Source: Bacteroidota bacterium
GTDB taxonomy: Bacteria; Bacteroidota; Rhodothermia; Rhodothermales; Bin80
Assembly (NCBI GenBank): GCA_026709335.1
Contig: JAPOTE010000006.1
Span: forward strand, 66,584-98,851
Length of the DNA stretch: 32,268 nt
Direction of reading: 5' to 3'
Below, piece after piece: positions 1 through 8,484 of this stretch. A program made the position numbers and the translations under genes. The notes under the pieces were generated by a model, which saw nothing but the letters and a program-made list of their open reading frames with translations, had not been told where the DNA came from and ran no database searches. How positions within the stretch are numbered: the stretch's first letter is position 1; each line of letters starts with the position of its first letter.

Positions 1-1299
1 GGTACACGCCAAAGCTCAGCCAACAATGTCGGCGTACTTGATGAGTCCGGAGACGTAAATGTTCACTACAGTTTATACGACGCCTTGATTAATGGTGAAG
101 GGCCATCCCTGAGATATCGACTGGGATTAGATCGAACGATTACTCCTGAAGATGGACGTGTAATCAATGATCGATTTCAGGTCACGGATGCGCTCAGCGA
201 TGCGGATCGATGGTCTGGTCGAGCTTCCCTGACCCTATCCCAACAACTGCGGGTGACCTTCAACTGGCGGATGGAGGAGAGTCAGCAGGAAAATCTTACG
301 TATCGCATTCTTGAAACAGGTCAGCCGGGGGCAGATACTACCCGGACAGGTGACATCTCTGTGTCTGCCTGGTCTTTTTCTGCCTCTTACATAGATTTAT
401 TCAGATCGCAACTTGATCAGTATCGTCTGGATTGTGGGGAAGCATGTTCTTCCGGTATCTTACTTCCTGATACCTTGCAATCCACAGTTCTGACTAACCG
501 TCAGGTATATTCCAGCTTCCAATCCAGCTACCTTGTGCTTGGAGCTCGTGGCCGAATGCCCATCCCCCTCCCCAGTTGGAACATAAGCTATACAGGGATA
601 TCAAAGTGGCCCTTAATTCGATTGCTTTTCCAAAATGCCACTTTGCGCCATGGCTACTCCAGTACTTTTTCAGCTGATTTCAGGTCAAACCTCCGTGGTG
701 GAGAGCTGGATAATTTCAGTTTGGGAGGAGGCCAGGTGATTTCTTTTGTCGTTCCCGGAGAGGAAGTAGATGCCGTACGTATCAATGAACGGTTTCAACC
801 ATTGATTGCTGTGGATCTCACGCTTAAAGGAAATATCCAGACAAGCATAGCCTGGAACAAGACAAACTCCTACTCATTGAGTACAACGAACAATGTGGTC
901 AACGAAAACCGAAGTAATGAAATCTCTATTACGGCATCTTGGGCCAAATCAGGTTTGAGGCTTCCATTTTTTCGGCGCACGCTCAACAATCGTATCAATT
1001 TCTCACTTTCACTATCTCGAATTGCAAACGATGACAGGAGTTTCTACATTCGTCGAGCTATGGAAGTAGCTGCGCTTGATCCAGACTTTGATGTGTCATT
1101 GGTACTTGAAGAGCCCTACGTAGATGTGCTCACCAGTACATCTCGAATTCAGATACAACCAAAGATTGCCTACCAGTTCAGTAATGTTGTTTCAGCAGAT
1201 ATGTTTGTTCAGTATGAAGACTTCATTGGAGACAGTCGAAGACTCCCTTACACTACCATTAACGGCGGATTTAATTTTCGCGTGAATTTCTCTCACTAA
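1..1299 (+). CDS. sprA: Cell-surface translocon protein SprA, C-terminal part (5' truncated)
   Basis: SprA is the very large outer-membrane beta-barrel that forms the type IX secretion channel and is needed for gliding in Bacteroidota and relatives. The frame is open from base 1, so the gene starts outside the window; 432 C-terminal residues are visible. The segment is rich in beta-strand-like alternation with no soluble enzyme motifs. It contains a pattern I recognise from SprA C-termini: a 'W-N-I-S-Y-T-G-I-S-K' segment near visible residues 193-202, followed about 15 residues on by 'L-R-H-G-Y-S-S-T-F-S'. An early 'DRFQVTDALSDADR' segment also fits the family, and the protein ends on short barrel-like strands (GGFNFRVNF). 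The stop lies one base before lipB, so the two are probably co-transcribed. The C-terminal sorting domain protein at 2303-5638 would be a plausible cargo. Family assignment is from memory of the family and not a search. Confidence 0.85.
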   Translation, partial: GTRQSSANNVGVLDESGDVNVHYSLYDALINGEGPSLRYRLGLDRTITPEDGRVINDRFQVTDALSDADRWSGRASLTLSQQLRVTFNWRMEESQQENLTYRILETGQPGADTTRTGDISVSAWSFSASYIDLFRSQLDQYRLDCGEACSSGILLPDTLQSTVLTNRQVYSSFQSSYLVLGARGRMPIPLPSWNISYTGISKWPLIRLLFQNATLRHGYSSTFSADFRSNLRGGELDNFSLGGGQVISFVVPGEEVDAVRINERFQPLIAVDLTLKGNIQTSIAWNKTNSYSLSTTNNVVNENRSNEISITASWAKSGLRLPFFRRTLNNRINFSLSLSRIANDDRSFYIRRAMEVAALDPDFDVSLVLEEPYVDVLTSTSRIQIQPKIAYQFSNVVSADMFVQYEDFIGDSRRLPYTTINGGFNFRVNFSH

Positions 1300-1300
1300 G

Positions 1301-2053
1301 GTGTTGCATCTGGAGCATGTTGTAGCCTGTCATCTGGGGTGTGTGGCTTATCGGCCAACCTGGGAACTTCAGGAGGCAATCAAACGACGCCTGATTCAGG
1401 CGAAAAAAGACGATAAGCGCCTTCCTCATATACTACTTTTGCTTGAGCATCCGCCAGTGTTCACAATGGGAAAAAGTGGAGACGACACACATTTGCTCGC
1501 ACCTGGCAATGCCGAGGTCGTATATATTGACCGAGGTGGGGATGTTACCTATCACGGGCCCGGTCAACTAGTCGTATACTTCCTGCTGGATCTCGCTCGA
1601 TTCTACCGAGATCTCCACCGATTTATGCGTAACCTTGAGGAAATCATCCTCCGCACCCTTGTCGAATACAACCTGACAGGATTCCGTGTGCCAGGGCGTA
1701 CGGGAGTTTGGGTTGGTCCAGAGGGTTTTGAAAGAAAAATTTGTGCTTTCGGCATTCATGCGAGTCGCTGGGTGACAACGCATGGCTTAGCATTGAACGT
1801 GAACCCGGATCTGAATTACTTCAGTCGAATCATGCCATGCGGGATTACCGACCGGGGGGTCACTTCTATGGTCCAGGAGTTGAGTAAGCCATGCAACACC
1901 GAGACGATCTCCGATGATATCGTCCGTCACTTTGATGAAGTATTTGGAGCTGTGTCCCGGGTGCTTCATAACAACGAAGCATACATATACTTGGAGCAAC
2001 TGACCGGCCACGAACATCTCGAGGAATTCCTGAGAAACTCAACGACGCAATAA
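1301..2053 (+). CDS. lipB: Octanoyl-[acyl-carrier-protein]-protein N-octanoyltransferase LipB
   Basis: LipB moves the octanoyl group from octanoyl-ACP to the lipoyl domains of 2-oxoacid dehydrogenases and the glycine cleavage H protein, the first step of endogenous lipoate synthesis in the cytoplasm. The 250-residue protein has the family signature RGGDVTYHGPGQLVVY at 78-93, the catalytic lysine K146 in 'RKICAFGIHASRW', and the acyl-accepting cysteine C180 in 'MPCGITDRGVTSM'. It starts at GTG 1301, one base after the sprA stop; TTG 1304 is an alternative and no ATG is available. Its length is slightly above the usual 210-230 because of a C-terminal tail. The tight spacing suggests translation coupled to sprA, although the two functions are unrelated. 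Confidence 0.95.
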   Translation: MLHLEHVVACHLGCVAYRPTWELQEAIKRRLIQAKKDDKRLPHILLLLEHPPVFTMGKSGDDTHLLAPGNAEVVYIDRGGDVTYHGPGQLVVYFLLDLARFYRDLHRFMRNLEEIILRTLVEYNLTGFRVPGRTGVWVGPEGFERKICAFGIHASRWVTTHGLALNVNPDLNYFSRIMPCGITDRGVTSMVQELSKPCNTETISDDIVRHFDEVFGAVSRVLHNNEAYIYLEQLTGHEHLEEFLRNSTTQ

Positions 2054-2119
2054 ATTCAAATCCGTGGAATTCGTACATTGAGGCGGTGTCGCGTCGAGCT
2101 CTAAAATTCCTTGTTCCTT

Positions 2120-2159
2120 TTGTACTTCCCCCAAAAACTTCAGCTCAGGGGAAGTACAA
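2120..2159. terminator. Perfect 12-bp inverted repeat between convergent lipB and propeller gene
   Basis: TTGTACTTCCCC at 2120-2131 is exactly complementary to GGGGAAGTACAA at 2148-2159, with a 16-nt loop. It lies in the 249-bp gap between two convergent genes, the normal place for a bidirectional terminator, but no T-run follows either arm. It could instead be a protein-binding palindrome or an mRNA 3' stabiliser. The rest of the gap holds no convincing gene. Confidence 0.4.
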
Positions 2160-2302
2160 TTCTGACATCAAAGTCAGCTCATTCCTAAACGCTTTCCACA
2201 ATCTTTTGGCATACGTCGATGGATCTCAAATCGGAACAAAGAAACCCGATAATATGAAAACGCAGAAAGATACAATTAGGAGACATCATACTTTCTGTGA
2301 GA

Positions 2303-5300
2303 TCATTTGACCAAAGCCATAGATTTTGCACCAACTATCTTCCCATCGGCTTCCATCCTGTAAATATATTGGCCGCTACTTAATGCCGATGCATCCCATT
2401 GAATTTGATGTGTCCCTCTTGCGTAAGGCTGATCCGTCAATGTAGCCACTTTACGGCCCAATACATCAAATACTGTGACCCGAATGTGGCTGTTGTCTCC
2501 AACTTTGAAGTTGATGTTTGTAGTCGGATTGAAGGGATTCGGATAATTTCCAGTTAATTCAAAGGATTCAGGTAAAGCCGCAAAATCCTGTTCTATATCT
2601 GTTTGTACCTCTGCAATATCGAGGCTCCAGACTCCGCGTCCATGGGTGGCAACAATAACCTGATCATCAACAATACGGAGGCGCCAGACACTGACTGCGG
2701 GTAATCCATTATCCGCATATGACCAAGTTTCGCCATGATCGCGAGATTCAAAAATACCCATATCGGTCCCAACCCACATGATTCTTGGACTTTCCGGAAA
2801 AACCTCAATATCATAAACCCTCGCATTGGGAAAGCCATTGCTGCTCTGACAATTTGTGCTCCCGGCAAATCCTGAAAGATCCTCCCAAGTCTGCCCCATA
2901 TCCTCTGTCCGAATCAACTTGGGCCAACAGTATGCTGAAAACATTACATAAGCGGTGGCGCGAGCAGAGGGATGGGTGGCTAGACCGGAGATTGTTACAT
3001 TCGGCGGTGCAAAAGTTGCTTCATTCACCGGTCGCATCTTCACTGGATTCGTAACGCCAAGTGCTGCCTGGGGCGCCAAAGCGTTTTCAGATACATGAAG
3101 CAAACCCTGGTTCTCATTACCACGGACGTTTAATCTATGGCCTCCCCAGACAACCGATGGATCTGCAAGAGAAACGCGTATTTTACCACTTAATTTCTTA
3201 AATGGTATCCAAGGCCGATGCATTCTGTGCCATGTAGCCCCAAAATCAAGAGATCGAAGAGGCCCTCCTTTAGGTGATATAGAGAAAACTGCCTCACCTG
3301 ATTTGGGTGTCCATGAAAGGGAGGTTAAAAACTGCCCTCCCTTATCCCCTGCACCGCGCCAGTTATCTATGCCAGCTTGTGCACGACTTTTCCAACCATC
3401 AGTGGAGCGCCACACATTATTATATTGACTGGATACGAGCAAAGAATCTCTCCCTTTCCATATTACATCAAGGCCATCCCCCGCTAATAAGAATCTCCAT
3501 CCTCTACGACTATTTGCCATATTGTAAGACCTCCAAACACCATTGTCCTGCATGCCACCCATATACACGTCAAAGCCTTGACGCTTGGTTGCATCGTAAA
3601 ATTGGGAAGTATTAAACCCAGGCGAGGCGTCTCCCTCTCTCCAATTCTCTCCACCGTTCCGCGAATAAGCGATCCCACCATCATTTCCGTTCAGAATATA
3701 AAACTCATTGGCAGATCTGTCAATAGGCAGTGCAATCATAGCGTGATGATCAACATGAACTACATCATTCTCCCAAGTCTCAATGTCATACGTCTCCTTT
3801 ACTATCGTTTCATTGACGAAATTGATATCAAGAGTTCCTGTCGATGGAGCACTTGGATCCCATGTGGTACCTCCACGCAAATATGGCCAATAAAAATACA
3901 TTAAACCTTTTCTGAATCCCCCATTCTCCATAAATTCAGGTTTCGGGGCAGAGGCATTGTAGTCATATTTAGAAATGAATATATACTCTCTGCTGTGCGT
4001 GCTTCCAGGACCACTTGTGTTACTTCGAATAAGGCTCCATGCCCCATCCGCTGCTTGATCCCGAAACGAAACCATCAATTGACGATTATTGTCGGTATCC
4101 CAGACTTGAAAGGGCACCTCCACATAATCTGCATAGATATACTCCAGAAAGGAAACTCCTGTACCTCTATTAGAGGGGACCGTGTAACGATGTGCCATTT
4201 GCGTCAATCCAGGGCCAAACCGCATCTCCACGGATACCATATCTTCCACAGCGATGTCCTGCACGTCATCATCTGCATCACTATTCAGATAACCTAGATT
4301 GAGCCTCCCGCCTGCTGTGTTCGCATCAAAATTGAAGAAACCCATGAAGCGCACCGAATTATTAAATGAGTTGACTCCCGTGACCTGTACCGTAGTGGGC
4401 GCTCTATCACCATCTACCCAAGCTTTGAAACGATTAACACCACCAATATAAACCGTATCTGGTGAGAATGGATGAACCAAGATGGTGTTATCATACCACC
4501 CCTGGGTCTTGAGAAAAGTTGATAAAGTATTCACGGTGCGATCAAGGAATCGCCAAGTATCTCCGCCATCCGTGGAGCGATAGAGATCCGCTACGGGAAT
4601 AGGGGTTTTTCCTTTCTTAAAATTTCTGCTCCCTGAACCTTCAACGGATGCCCAGATCACCTCTGGATTTGATGCTGAAATCGCCAATTCAATTCGCTTT
4701 CCTCCATGCACCAGCAGTGAAAAAGATTTCTCCCATGTCTTGCCACCATCTGTTGAGCGAAGAATGGGCCCACCATTGACTGCAGCAAACTGTGTGTTAA
4801 AGTTTGTCGGATTTACCTTTAAGTCCTGTACTCTCGCACTATAGACTTTCTCGAATGATTGTCCACCATCCTCAGTACGAAAAATTCCCCCATTCGTTAC
4901 CGCTACCACAATATCTGGGTTGTCAGGATGTATCACCAAGCGATTGATATAGCGCCAGTTCGAATAGCCTTTTACTGCGGTGGCTTCCAGAAGAACCCAA
5001 TTTAGCCCCTTATCGGTCGTCTTAAACATACCCAACCCACCAGCAGCATCAATATTATAAAACCCCTCACCTGTCCCCAGATACATAATATCAGGGTTGC
5101 TTTGGGAGATATCAAGTGTCGTTGCAGCAAGTGTCGGCAGTTTATCCGTAAGAGGAGTCCATTCAATTCTCTCTTGATCATTATCGCCAATGATACGCTG
5201 TCCTCTCCATACGCCGCCACCGACCGAAGCGACATACCATGTATTGGCGAGCGGGTCCTCTGGATCAAGTACAACCGCACGGGTTCTCCCTCCAACATTC

Positions 5301-5638
5301 CCTGGACCACGTTCCTTCCAATCTAGCCCGATTGAGCTTTTGCCGAGCCTGGCATTTCGTAAAAGTGCTCTCTGAAATTCTCGCATTCTGGAACCATGCG
5401 GATATGGCTGATATCCTTCGTTAAGCCCCTCAATCTCCGCGAAATACTCTATAAACTTGTCAGGATACCCGTATGGATCCTTGACGTGTTGTGATTTTTC
5501 AGATCTGACCAATTCTGGATCTATCTGGCTGGAGATTTCAGGAAGGTATAAGACGGCACCAATTACAGATGCAATCAGAAAAAAACCTCCTATCCCAATA
5601 AAAGCGATCTCTTGACGAAGTAGCGATTTCATATTCAT
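2303..5638 (-). CDS. Secreted VPS10/BNR-type beta-propeller protein with type IX sorting domain
   Basis: The product is 1111 residues. A hydrophobic N-terminal segment (about residues 11-31) looks like a Sec signal or anchor. The body is a sortilin/VPS10-like propeller with many Asp-box (BNR) motifs: 'TTDKGLNW' near 207, 'TEDGGQSF' near 255, 'STDGGKTW' near 295, 'STDGGDTW' near 355, then 'SRNGGENW', 'TEDMGQTW' and 'SRDHGETW' further on. The last ~85 residues form a type A sorting domain with 'GNYPNPFNPTTNINFKV', 'VFDVLGRKVATL' and 'SGQYIYRMEADGK', which directs export through the type IX system and cell-surface attachment or release. Between about residues 415 and 640 an insert without Asp boxes interrupts the propeller. 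ATG 5638 is used; ATG at codon 3 is an alternative. Such proteins may bind or cleave glycans or proteins, but I see no catalytic residues to decide, so the substrate is unknown. Confidence 0.85.
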   Translation of the reverse strand: MNMKSLLRQEIAFIGIGGFFLIASVIGAVLYLPEISSQIDPELVRSEKSQHVKDPYGYPDKFIEYFAEIEGLNEGYQPYPHGSRMREFQRALLRNARLGKSSIGLDWKERGPGNVGGRTRAVVLDPEDPLANTWYVASVGGGVWRGQRIIGDNDQERIEWTPLTDKLPTLAATTLDISQSNPDIMYLGTGEGFYNIDAAGGLGMFKTTDKGLNWVLLEATAVKGYSNWRYINRLVIHPDNPDIVVAVTNGGIFRTEDGGQSFEKVYSARVQDLKVNPTNFNTQFAAVNGGPILRSTDGGKTWEKSFSLLVHGGKRIELAISASNPEVIWASVEGSGSRNFKKGKTPIPVADLYRSTDGGDTWRFLDRTVNTLSTFLKTQGWYDNTILVHPFSPDTVYIGGVNRFKAWVDGDRAPTTVQVTGVNSFNNSVRFMGFFNFDANTAGGRLNLGYLNSDADDDVQDIAVEDMVSVEMRFGPGLTQMAHRYTVPSNRGTGVSFLEYIYADYVEVPFQVWDTDNNRQLMVSFRDQAADGAWSLIRSNTSGPGSTHSREYIFISKYDYNASAPKPEFMENGGFRKGLMYFYWPYLRGGTTWDPSAPSTGTLDINFVNETIVKETYDIETWENDVVHVDHHAMIALPIDRSANEFYILNGNDGGIAYSRNGGENWREGDASPGFNTSQFYDATKRQGFDVYMGGMQDNGVWRSYNMANSRRGWRFLLAGDGLDVIWKGRDSLLVSSQYNNVWRSTDGWKSRAQAGIDNWRGAGDKGGQFLTSLSWTPKSGEAVFSISPKGGPLRSLDFGATWHRMHRPWIPFKKLSGKIRVSLADPSVVWGGHRLNVRGNENQGLLHVSENALAPQAALGVTNPVKMRPVNEATFAPPNVTISGLATHPSARATAYVMFSAYCWPKLIRTEDMGQTWEDLSGFAGSTNCQSSNGFPNARVYDIEVFPESPRIMWVGTDMGIFESRDHGETWSYADNGLPAVSVWRLRIVDDQVIVATHGRGVWSLDIAEVQTDIEQDFAALPESFELTGNYPNPFNPTTNINFKVGDNSHIRVTVFDVLGRKVATLTDQPYARGTHQIQWDASALSSGQYIYRMEADGKIVGAKSMALVK

Positions 5639-6060
5639 TAGTTATTTATGGCTGTCTATGGTTGGACAATAACTGGTAATATAAAGCGAGAAAAATTAAG
5701 ATGCACGCATAAACATTCCGGCGATTTCCGTTCAATTCATCGTGGAGTTTATCATGAAAAATCTTGATCATTCAGATCGTAACGAACCAAATCCTTCTCA
5801 CAGTGAGAAGCTCAACCAATATTGGAGGAAACCTGTTCTATTCATTCTGTCCGGCTGTGAGAGATTCAATGTAAAAACTGTACCCAAATGTTGTCCGCAT
5901 TTTTTGACGTCATACATAAGGTGGCAGTTTTCATCTTTTCCAACTTGTACTCCGTTTGCATCAATACAAAAAGATGGCATGACCAGAGTGATCCCCGGCC
6001 TCGCGAAAGAGATTGATCATATACTGATTTGTTATATCCCGCAAACGACTAACTTCTTCC
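5639..6060. other. 422-bp gap with fragmentary open frames, no supported gene
   Basis: No RNA gene or known protein is recognisable. On the + strand a 113-codon frame from ATG 5754 has a GGAG ten bases upstream but runs 32 bases into the 3' end of the convergent lipoprotein gene and has no domain I know. On the - strand, just past the lipoprotein stop, two overlapping frames read like pieces of one protein: a charged helical piece ('GRLKRKHEEEVSRLRD', in the +1 frame relative to the lipoprotein) that stops near 5962, and a piece at 5798-5980 ('FCIDANGVQVGKDENCHLMY'). This could be a decayed gene or chance. The promoter of the propeller gene should lie near 5640-5740, but I cannot point to clear boxes. 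Confidence 0.4.
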
Positions 6061-6570
6061 TCATGCTTCCGTTTCAGCCTGCCGAACCCTAAATGGCACG
6101 ACCGTATCATTGAGTCGAAGTGAGTAATGCCCCTGCTTAAATCCGCCTTCCAACATCAAATAGAGCCGATACGGGTGTAGTACCGTTGCGCATACACTTG
6201 ATTGAAGACGTCGCATTTCTAATGTTGCAGTGATAATATTTTCCGTCTTTTTTTGATTGAACGCATGCAGTTCCATGCATGCATCTGGTAACCTGCCCTT
6301 GACCAAAATCTCTACCGCGACCGTATCCTGCTCCAATGGAATCAGATTAGACCGAACAATTACATGATCAAATGTAGCCGGAAAATACATAAAATCCGCC
6401 TCCACATCCGGTTTATTGATCTTGACGGTGGTATACCCATCCGGCGCGATTCCTTCATAACGATGCCCATACTGCATATCTGGATCCGTCGAAACCACAG
6501 ATCTTGGTGCACTGCATGCAGCTAGAAATAGCAGAAAAAGTACAGTAGTTGAAACATACTTGATCGTCAT
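6061..6570 (-). CDS. Putative lipoprotein of unknown function
   Basis: The 169-residue product begins with a typical lipoprotein signal: hydrophobic residues 5-18 and the lipobox L-A-A-C, with C19 as the lipidated cysteine. The mature part is predicted to be mostly beta, about 150 residues, with no motif I recognise; it contains two further cysteines. It is the last gene of a - strand run with rsfS and the LytR_C protein, and its start overlaps the rsfS stop by 4 bases (ATGA type), so it is probably translationally coupled. It is likely in the outer or inner membrane facing the periplasm. No function is proposed. Confidence 0.75.
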   Translation of the reverse strand: MTIKYVSTTVLFLLFLAACSAPRSVVSTDPDMQYGHRYEGIAPDGYTTVKINKPDVEADFMYFPATFDHVIVRSNLIPLEQDTVAVEILVKGRLPDACMELHAFNQKKTENIITATLEMRRLQSSVCATVLHPYRLYLMLEGGFKQGHYSLRLNDTVVPFRVRQAETEA

Positions 6571-7004
6571 GGATCAAGCATTTTAACGGGCTCCTCCCCA
6601 ACCTTTTCTATCGGCGCATCACTCCATAGCCGCTCAAGGTCATAAAATTCACGCCTCTCTAGAGTAAATATATGGACGACTACATCAACATAATCAATTA
6701 ATACCCACTGACGATGTTCTGCACCCTCGATGTGCCAGGGACTCTCTCTGCATTCAAGTTTGAGTCGCTTTTCAACGGACTCTGCGATCGCTTTGACCTG
6801 TATATCAGAGGTTCCCGAACACAGGATGAAATAATCTGCCAAACCGCTGATCTCCTGCATATCCATAATAACTACATCCACCGCTTTCTTTTCCTGAACG
6901 GCTATCAGAGCTTCGCAAGCAAGAGTTTTTGAGGGCAAGGCCCCCAAGCGCTGTTTATCAGAGGTATCCTTAGACGTATAAAATGGAGATTCAGTTGATA
7001 ACAT
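6567..7004 (-). CDS. rsfS: Ribosome silencing factor RsfS
   Basis: RsfS (Iojap/DUF143 family) binds ribosomal protein uL14 on the 50S subunit and blocks joining to the 30S, lowering translation under starvation. From ATG 7004 the product is 145 residues; the family core starts at 'SKTLACEALIAVQEKKAVDV' and includes 'MDMQEISGLADYFILCSGTS', 'QVKAIAESVEKRL', 'WVLIDYVDVVVHIF' and 'REFYDLERLW', all typical. The frame is open up to 7073, but that would add 23 residues lying inside the upstream gene, so I prefer 7004, which overlaps that gene by 14 bases. The upstream neighbour encodes a LytR_C protein and the downstream one a lipoprotein. The extra C-terminal ~20 residues relative to E. coli RsfS are unremarkable. 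Confidence 0.9.
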   Translation of the reverse strand: MLSTESPFYTSKDTSDKQRLGALPSKTLACEALIAVQEKKAVDVVIMDMQEISGLADYFILCSGTSDIQVKAIAESVEKRLKLECRESPWHIEGAEHRQWVLIDYVDVVVHIFTLERREFYDLERLWSDAPIEKVGEEPVKMLDP

Positions 7005-7509
7005 CCAAATCTGAACTGATTGTGGTGTCACTGGGAGCCGAAAACGGAGGAATAATTCCATAATCTTTCCCAAGAATTACAGAAACATCCAGATGAAATT
7101 CAGTTCGAACATCCTGTTGGATACGCTCAGGCGGCAAACCAAGTGAGGCGGCAACTTGTTCAGCAATTTCGTGACGGCCTATCCGGTCCACGATGATTGT
7201 CTGTTCAACATCAAACGATACGTGGTTCCCCACAGCCACAACATCATATCCTTTTGAACGCAGATAGGATCTCATTTGCTCTGCTACCCCTTGAACCCCC
7301 ACACCATTACGAACCTCAACCTGATATACATCACTGGCATCAGGGTACTCTATCTCGGGGGAAAATTCCACAGTGGAAGCCACCTGATTGGGTAAAACAG
7401 CATCCCTTATAGCAGGAATGTTCACTAGGGAAGAGACAATCAAGACGGTGATTGCGACAGCCAAAATGGCTAGGAAAATATCAAGACTGAAGGCCTTTAA
7501 TCGGCTCAT
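6991..7509 (-). CDS. Membrane-anchored LytR C-terminal (LytR_C) domain protein
   Basis: The 172-residue protein has a single N-terminal membrane segment (about 9-31) after a short positive cytoplasmic tip, then a periplasmic domain at about 60-155. The domain matches the LytR_C pattern: 'VEVRNGVGVQGVAEQMRSYL', 'GYDVVAVG', 'TIIVDRIGRHEIAEQVAASLGL', with a closing beta strand 'DVSVILGKDYG'. There is no LCP catalytic domain, so it is a stand-alone LytR_C protein rather than a cell-wall ligase. These stand-alone forms are frequent next to rsfS in this phylum as far as I recall; the role is unknown, possibly envelope-related. Its 3' end overlaps the rsfS start by 14 bases. Confidence 0.8.
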   Translation of the reverse strand: MSRLKAFSLDIFLAILAVAITVLIVSSLVNIPAIRDAVLPNQVASTVEFSPEIEYPDASDVYQVEVRNGVGVQGVAEQMRSYLRSKGYDVVAVGNHVSFDVEQTIIVDRIGRHEIAEQVAASLGLPPERIQQDVRTEFHLDVSVILGKDYGIIPPFSAPSDTTISSDLDVIN

Positions 7510-7536
7510 AAGTACTCCGATCGCCTCCTGCTAGAA

Positions 7537-8046
7537 TCAATAATTTCTTCCAAAATACCCGGGATGTCGATACCCATAGTAGCCGTACCCCATCATCCCG
7601 CGATAGGCGTAGGGATCCTGTCTGACCTGGAAATTTAATTGAACTCGTTCAGATGGTTTCCAGGTTACTTCGGCATTACGCAAGAAGACTTGGGGAGCCT
7701 GCTGTGCAAAGCCCGAATTCCTTGCAATCTGATTCTGAGGAGAATATGCAACGGCAACATCCATCCGGGCAGCCAGTTTTGAGCTAAATTGCCACGCCAT
7801 TGTATTGGTATACATTCCCATTGAATATCCATTACCTCCAAAGGAACCTGTTGTCATTTCAAAGCTATGGCTCATTTGGAAGACACTCGGGTTAAAGATT
7901 CTATTCAAGAATGCACCAACTTTATTGGATGTGTCATACAGCCTGGTTTTCGGGAATTCACTTGGAACTTCTCCTCTGAACTGAGCTTCGGCGGGTAATG
8001 TCAGAAAGACTGAAACAATAATAAAAAGTAAATTCCTGTGCATCAT
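7537..8046 (-). CDS. Small secreted protein of unknown function with Gly/Tyr-rich tail
   Basis: Translation probably starts at ATG 8046 or 8043 (the frame extends one codon further to a TTG). The product is about 169 residues, with a clear signal peptide ending near 'LPAEA|QF'. The mature part contains 'MSHSFEMTTGSFGGNGYSMG', a 'AWQFSSKLAARMDVAVAYSP' segment, and a strand with 'VQLNFQVRQDPYAY', followed by a tail of repeated Gly, Tyr and Arg. The alternating hydrophobic strands suggest an outer-membrane or periplasmic beta protein. It is 27 bases upstream of the LytR_C gene on the same strand and may lead that operon. I do not recognise the family. Confidence 0.75.
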   Translation of the reverse strand: MMHRNLLFIIVSVFLTLPAEAQFRGEVPSEFPKTRLYDTSNKVGAFLNRIFNPSVFQMSHSFEMTTGSFGGNGYSMGMYTNTMAWQFSSKLAARMDVAVAYSPQNQIARNSGFAQQAPQVFLRNAEVTWKPSERVQLNFQVRQDPYAYRGMMGYGYYGYRHPGYFGRNY

Positions 8047-8169
8047 CAAGAAATATCTTCAGTTGAGAGACGGGGAAATGTAAGATAGATTGCTATTATT
8101 GTCAATACCCATTAACTCTTTGATTGTTCACTAAACACTTGAGTATAGAGCTCGCATACAACTACACCA

Positions 8170-8478
8170 ATGAAGCCGACATCGTCGTCGCAAAAAGTTT
8201 CCGAAAAAGACATTGAGCCCTACAGGGCGCAAATTGACAAAATAGATCAAACGCTGGTAAGGCTTTTGAATGAGCGTTCCTCCCTGGCGAATAAAATTGG
8301 TCGGGTCAAGCAACAACTGGGGCTCCCCATCTATATGCCTGCTCGAGAAAAAAAGGTCATAGAGAACGTAATTCGCGCGAACCCCGGACCACTCTCCCCT
8401 GAAGCTGTACGAAGATTGTTTGAGCGTATTATTGATGAAACCCGTGCACTTGAGCGCCAGAAATATCAATCGAAATAG
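8170..8478 (+). CDS. Chorismate mutase, AroQ type
   Basis: The all-helical 102-residue protein matches the AroQ (chorismate mutase type II) fold, which rearranges chorismate to prephenate for Phe and Tyr synthesis. Aligned by eye to the E. coli P-protein domain, R19, R36, K47 and E60 fall on the active-site residues R11, R28, K39 and E52. The E. coli D48 position is Met here and the Q88 position is probably Glu; Glu is common at the latter in other AroQ enzymes. It stands alone, without a dehydratase or dehydrogenase domain. ATG 8170 opens the gene and the stop lies 6 bases before mltG, so the two are probably one transcript. It is divergent from the secreted-protein gene across about 120 bp. 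Confidence 0.85.
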   Translation: MKPTSSSQKVSEKDIEPYRAQIDKIDQTLVRLLNERSSLANKIGRVKQQLGLPIYMPAREKKVIENVIRANPGPLSPEAVRRLFERIIDETRALERQKYQSK

Positions 8479-8484
8479 CTGTTC

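Noticed and set aside
2086-2310. 74-codon + strand frame between lipB and the propeller gene
   Set aside because: It overlaps a perfect inverted repeat and the 3' end of the convergent gene, has a GTG start without a ribosome site, and resembles no family.
7005-7073. N-terminal extension of RsfS by 23 codons
   Set aside because: The extra codons lie inside the LytR_C gene and have no counterpart in the family; ATG 7004 leaves the whole conserved domain.
8131-8469. 112-codon - strand frame opposite chorismate mutase
   Set aside because: It is entirely antisense to a well-supported enzyme gene and has no domain of its own.
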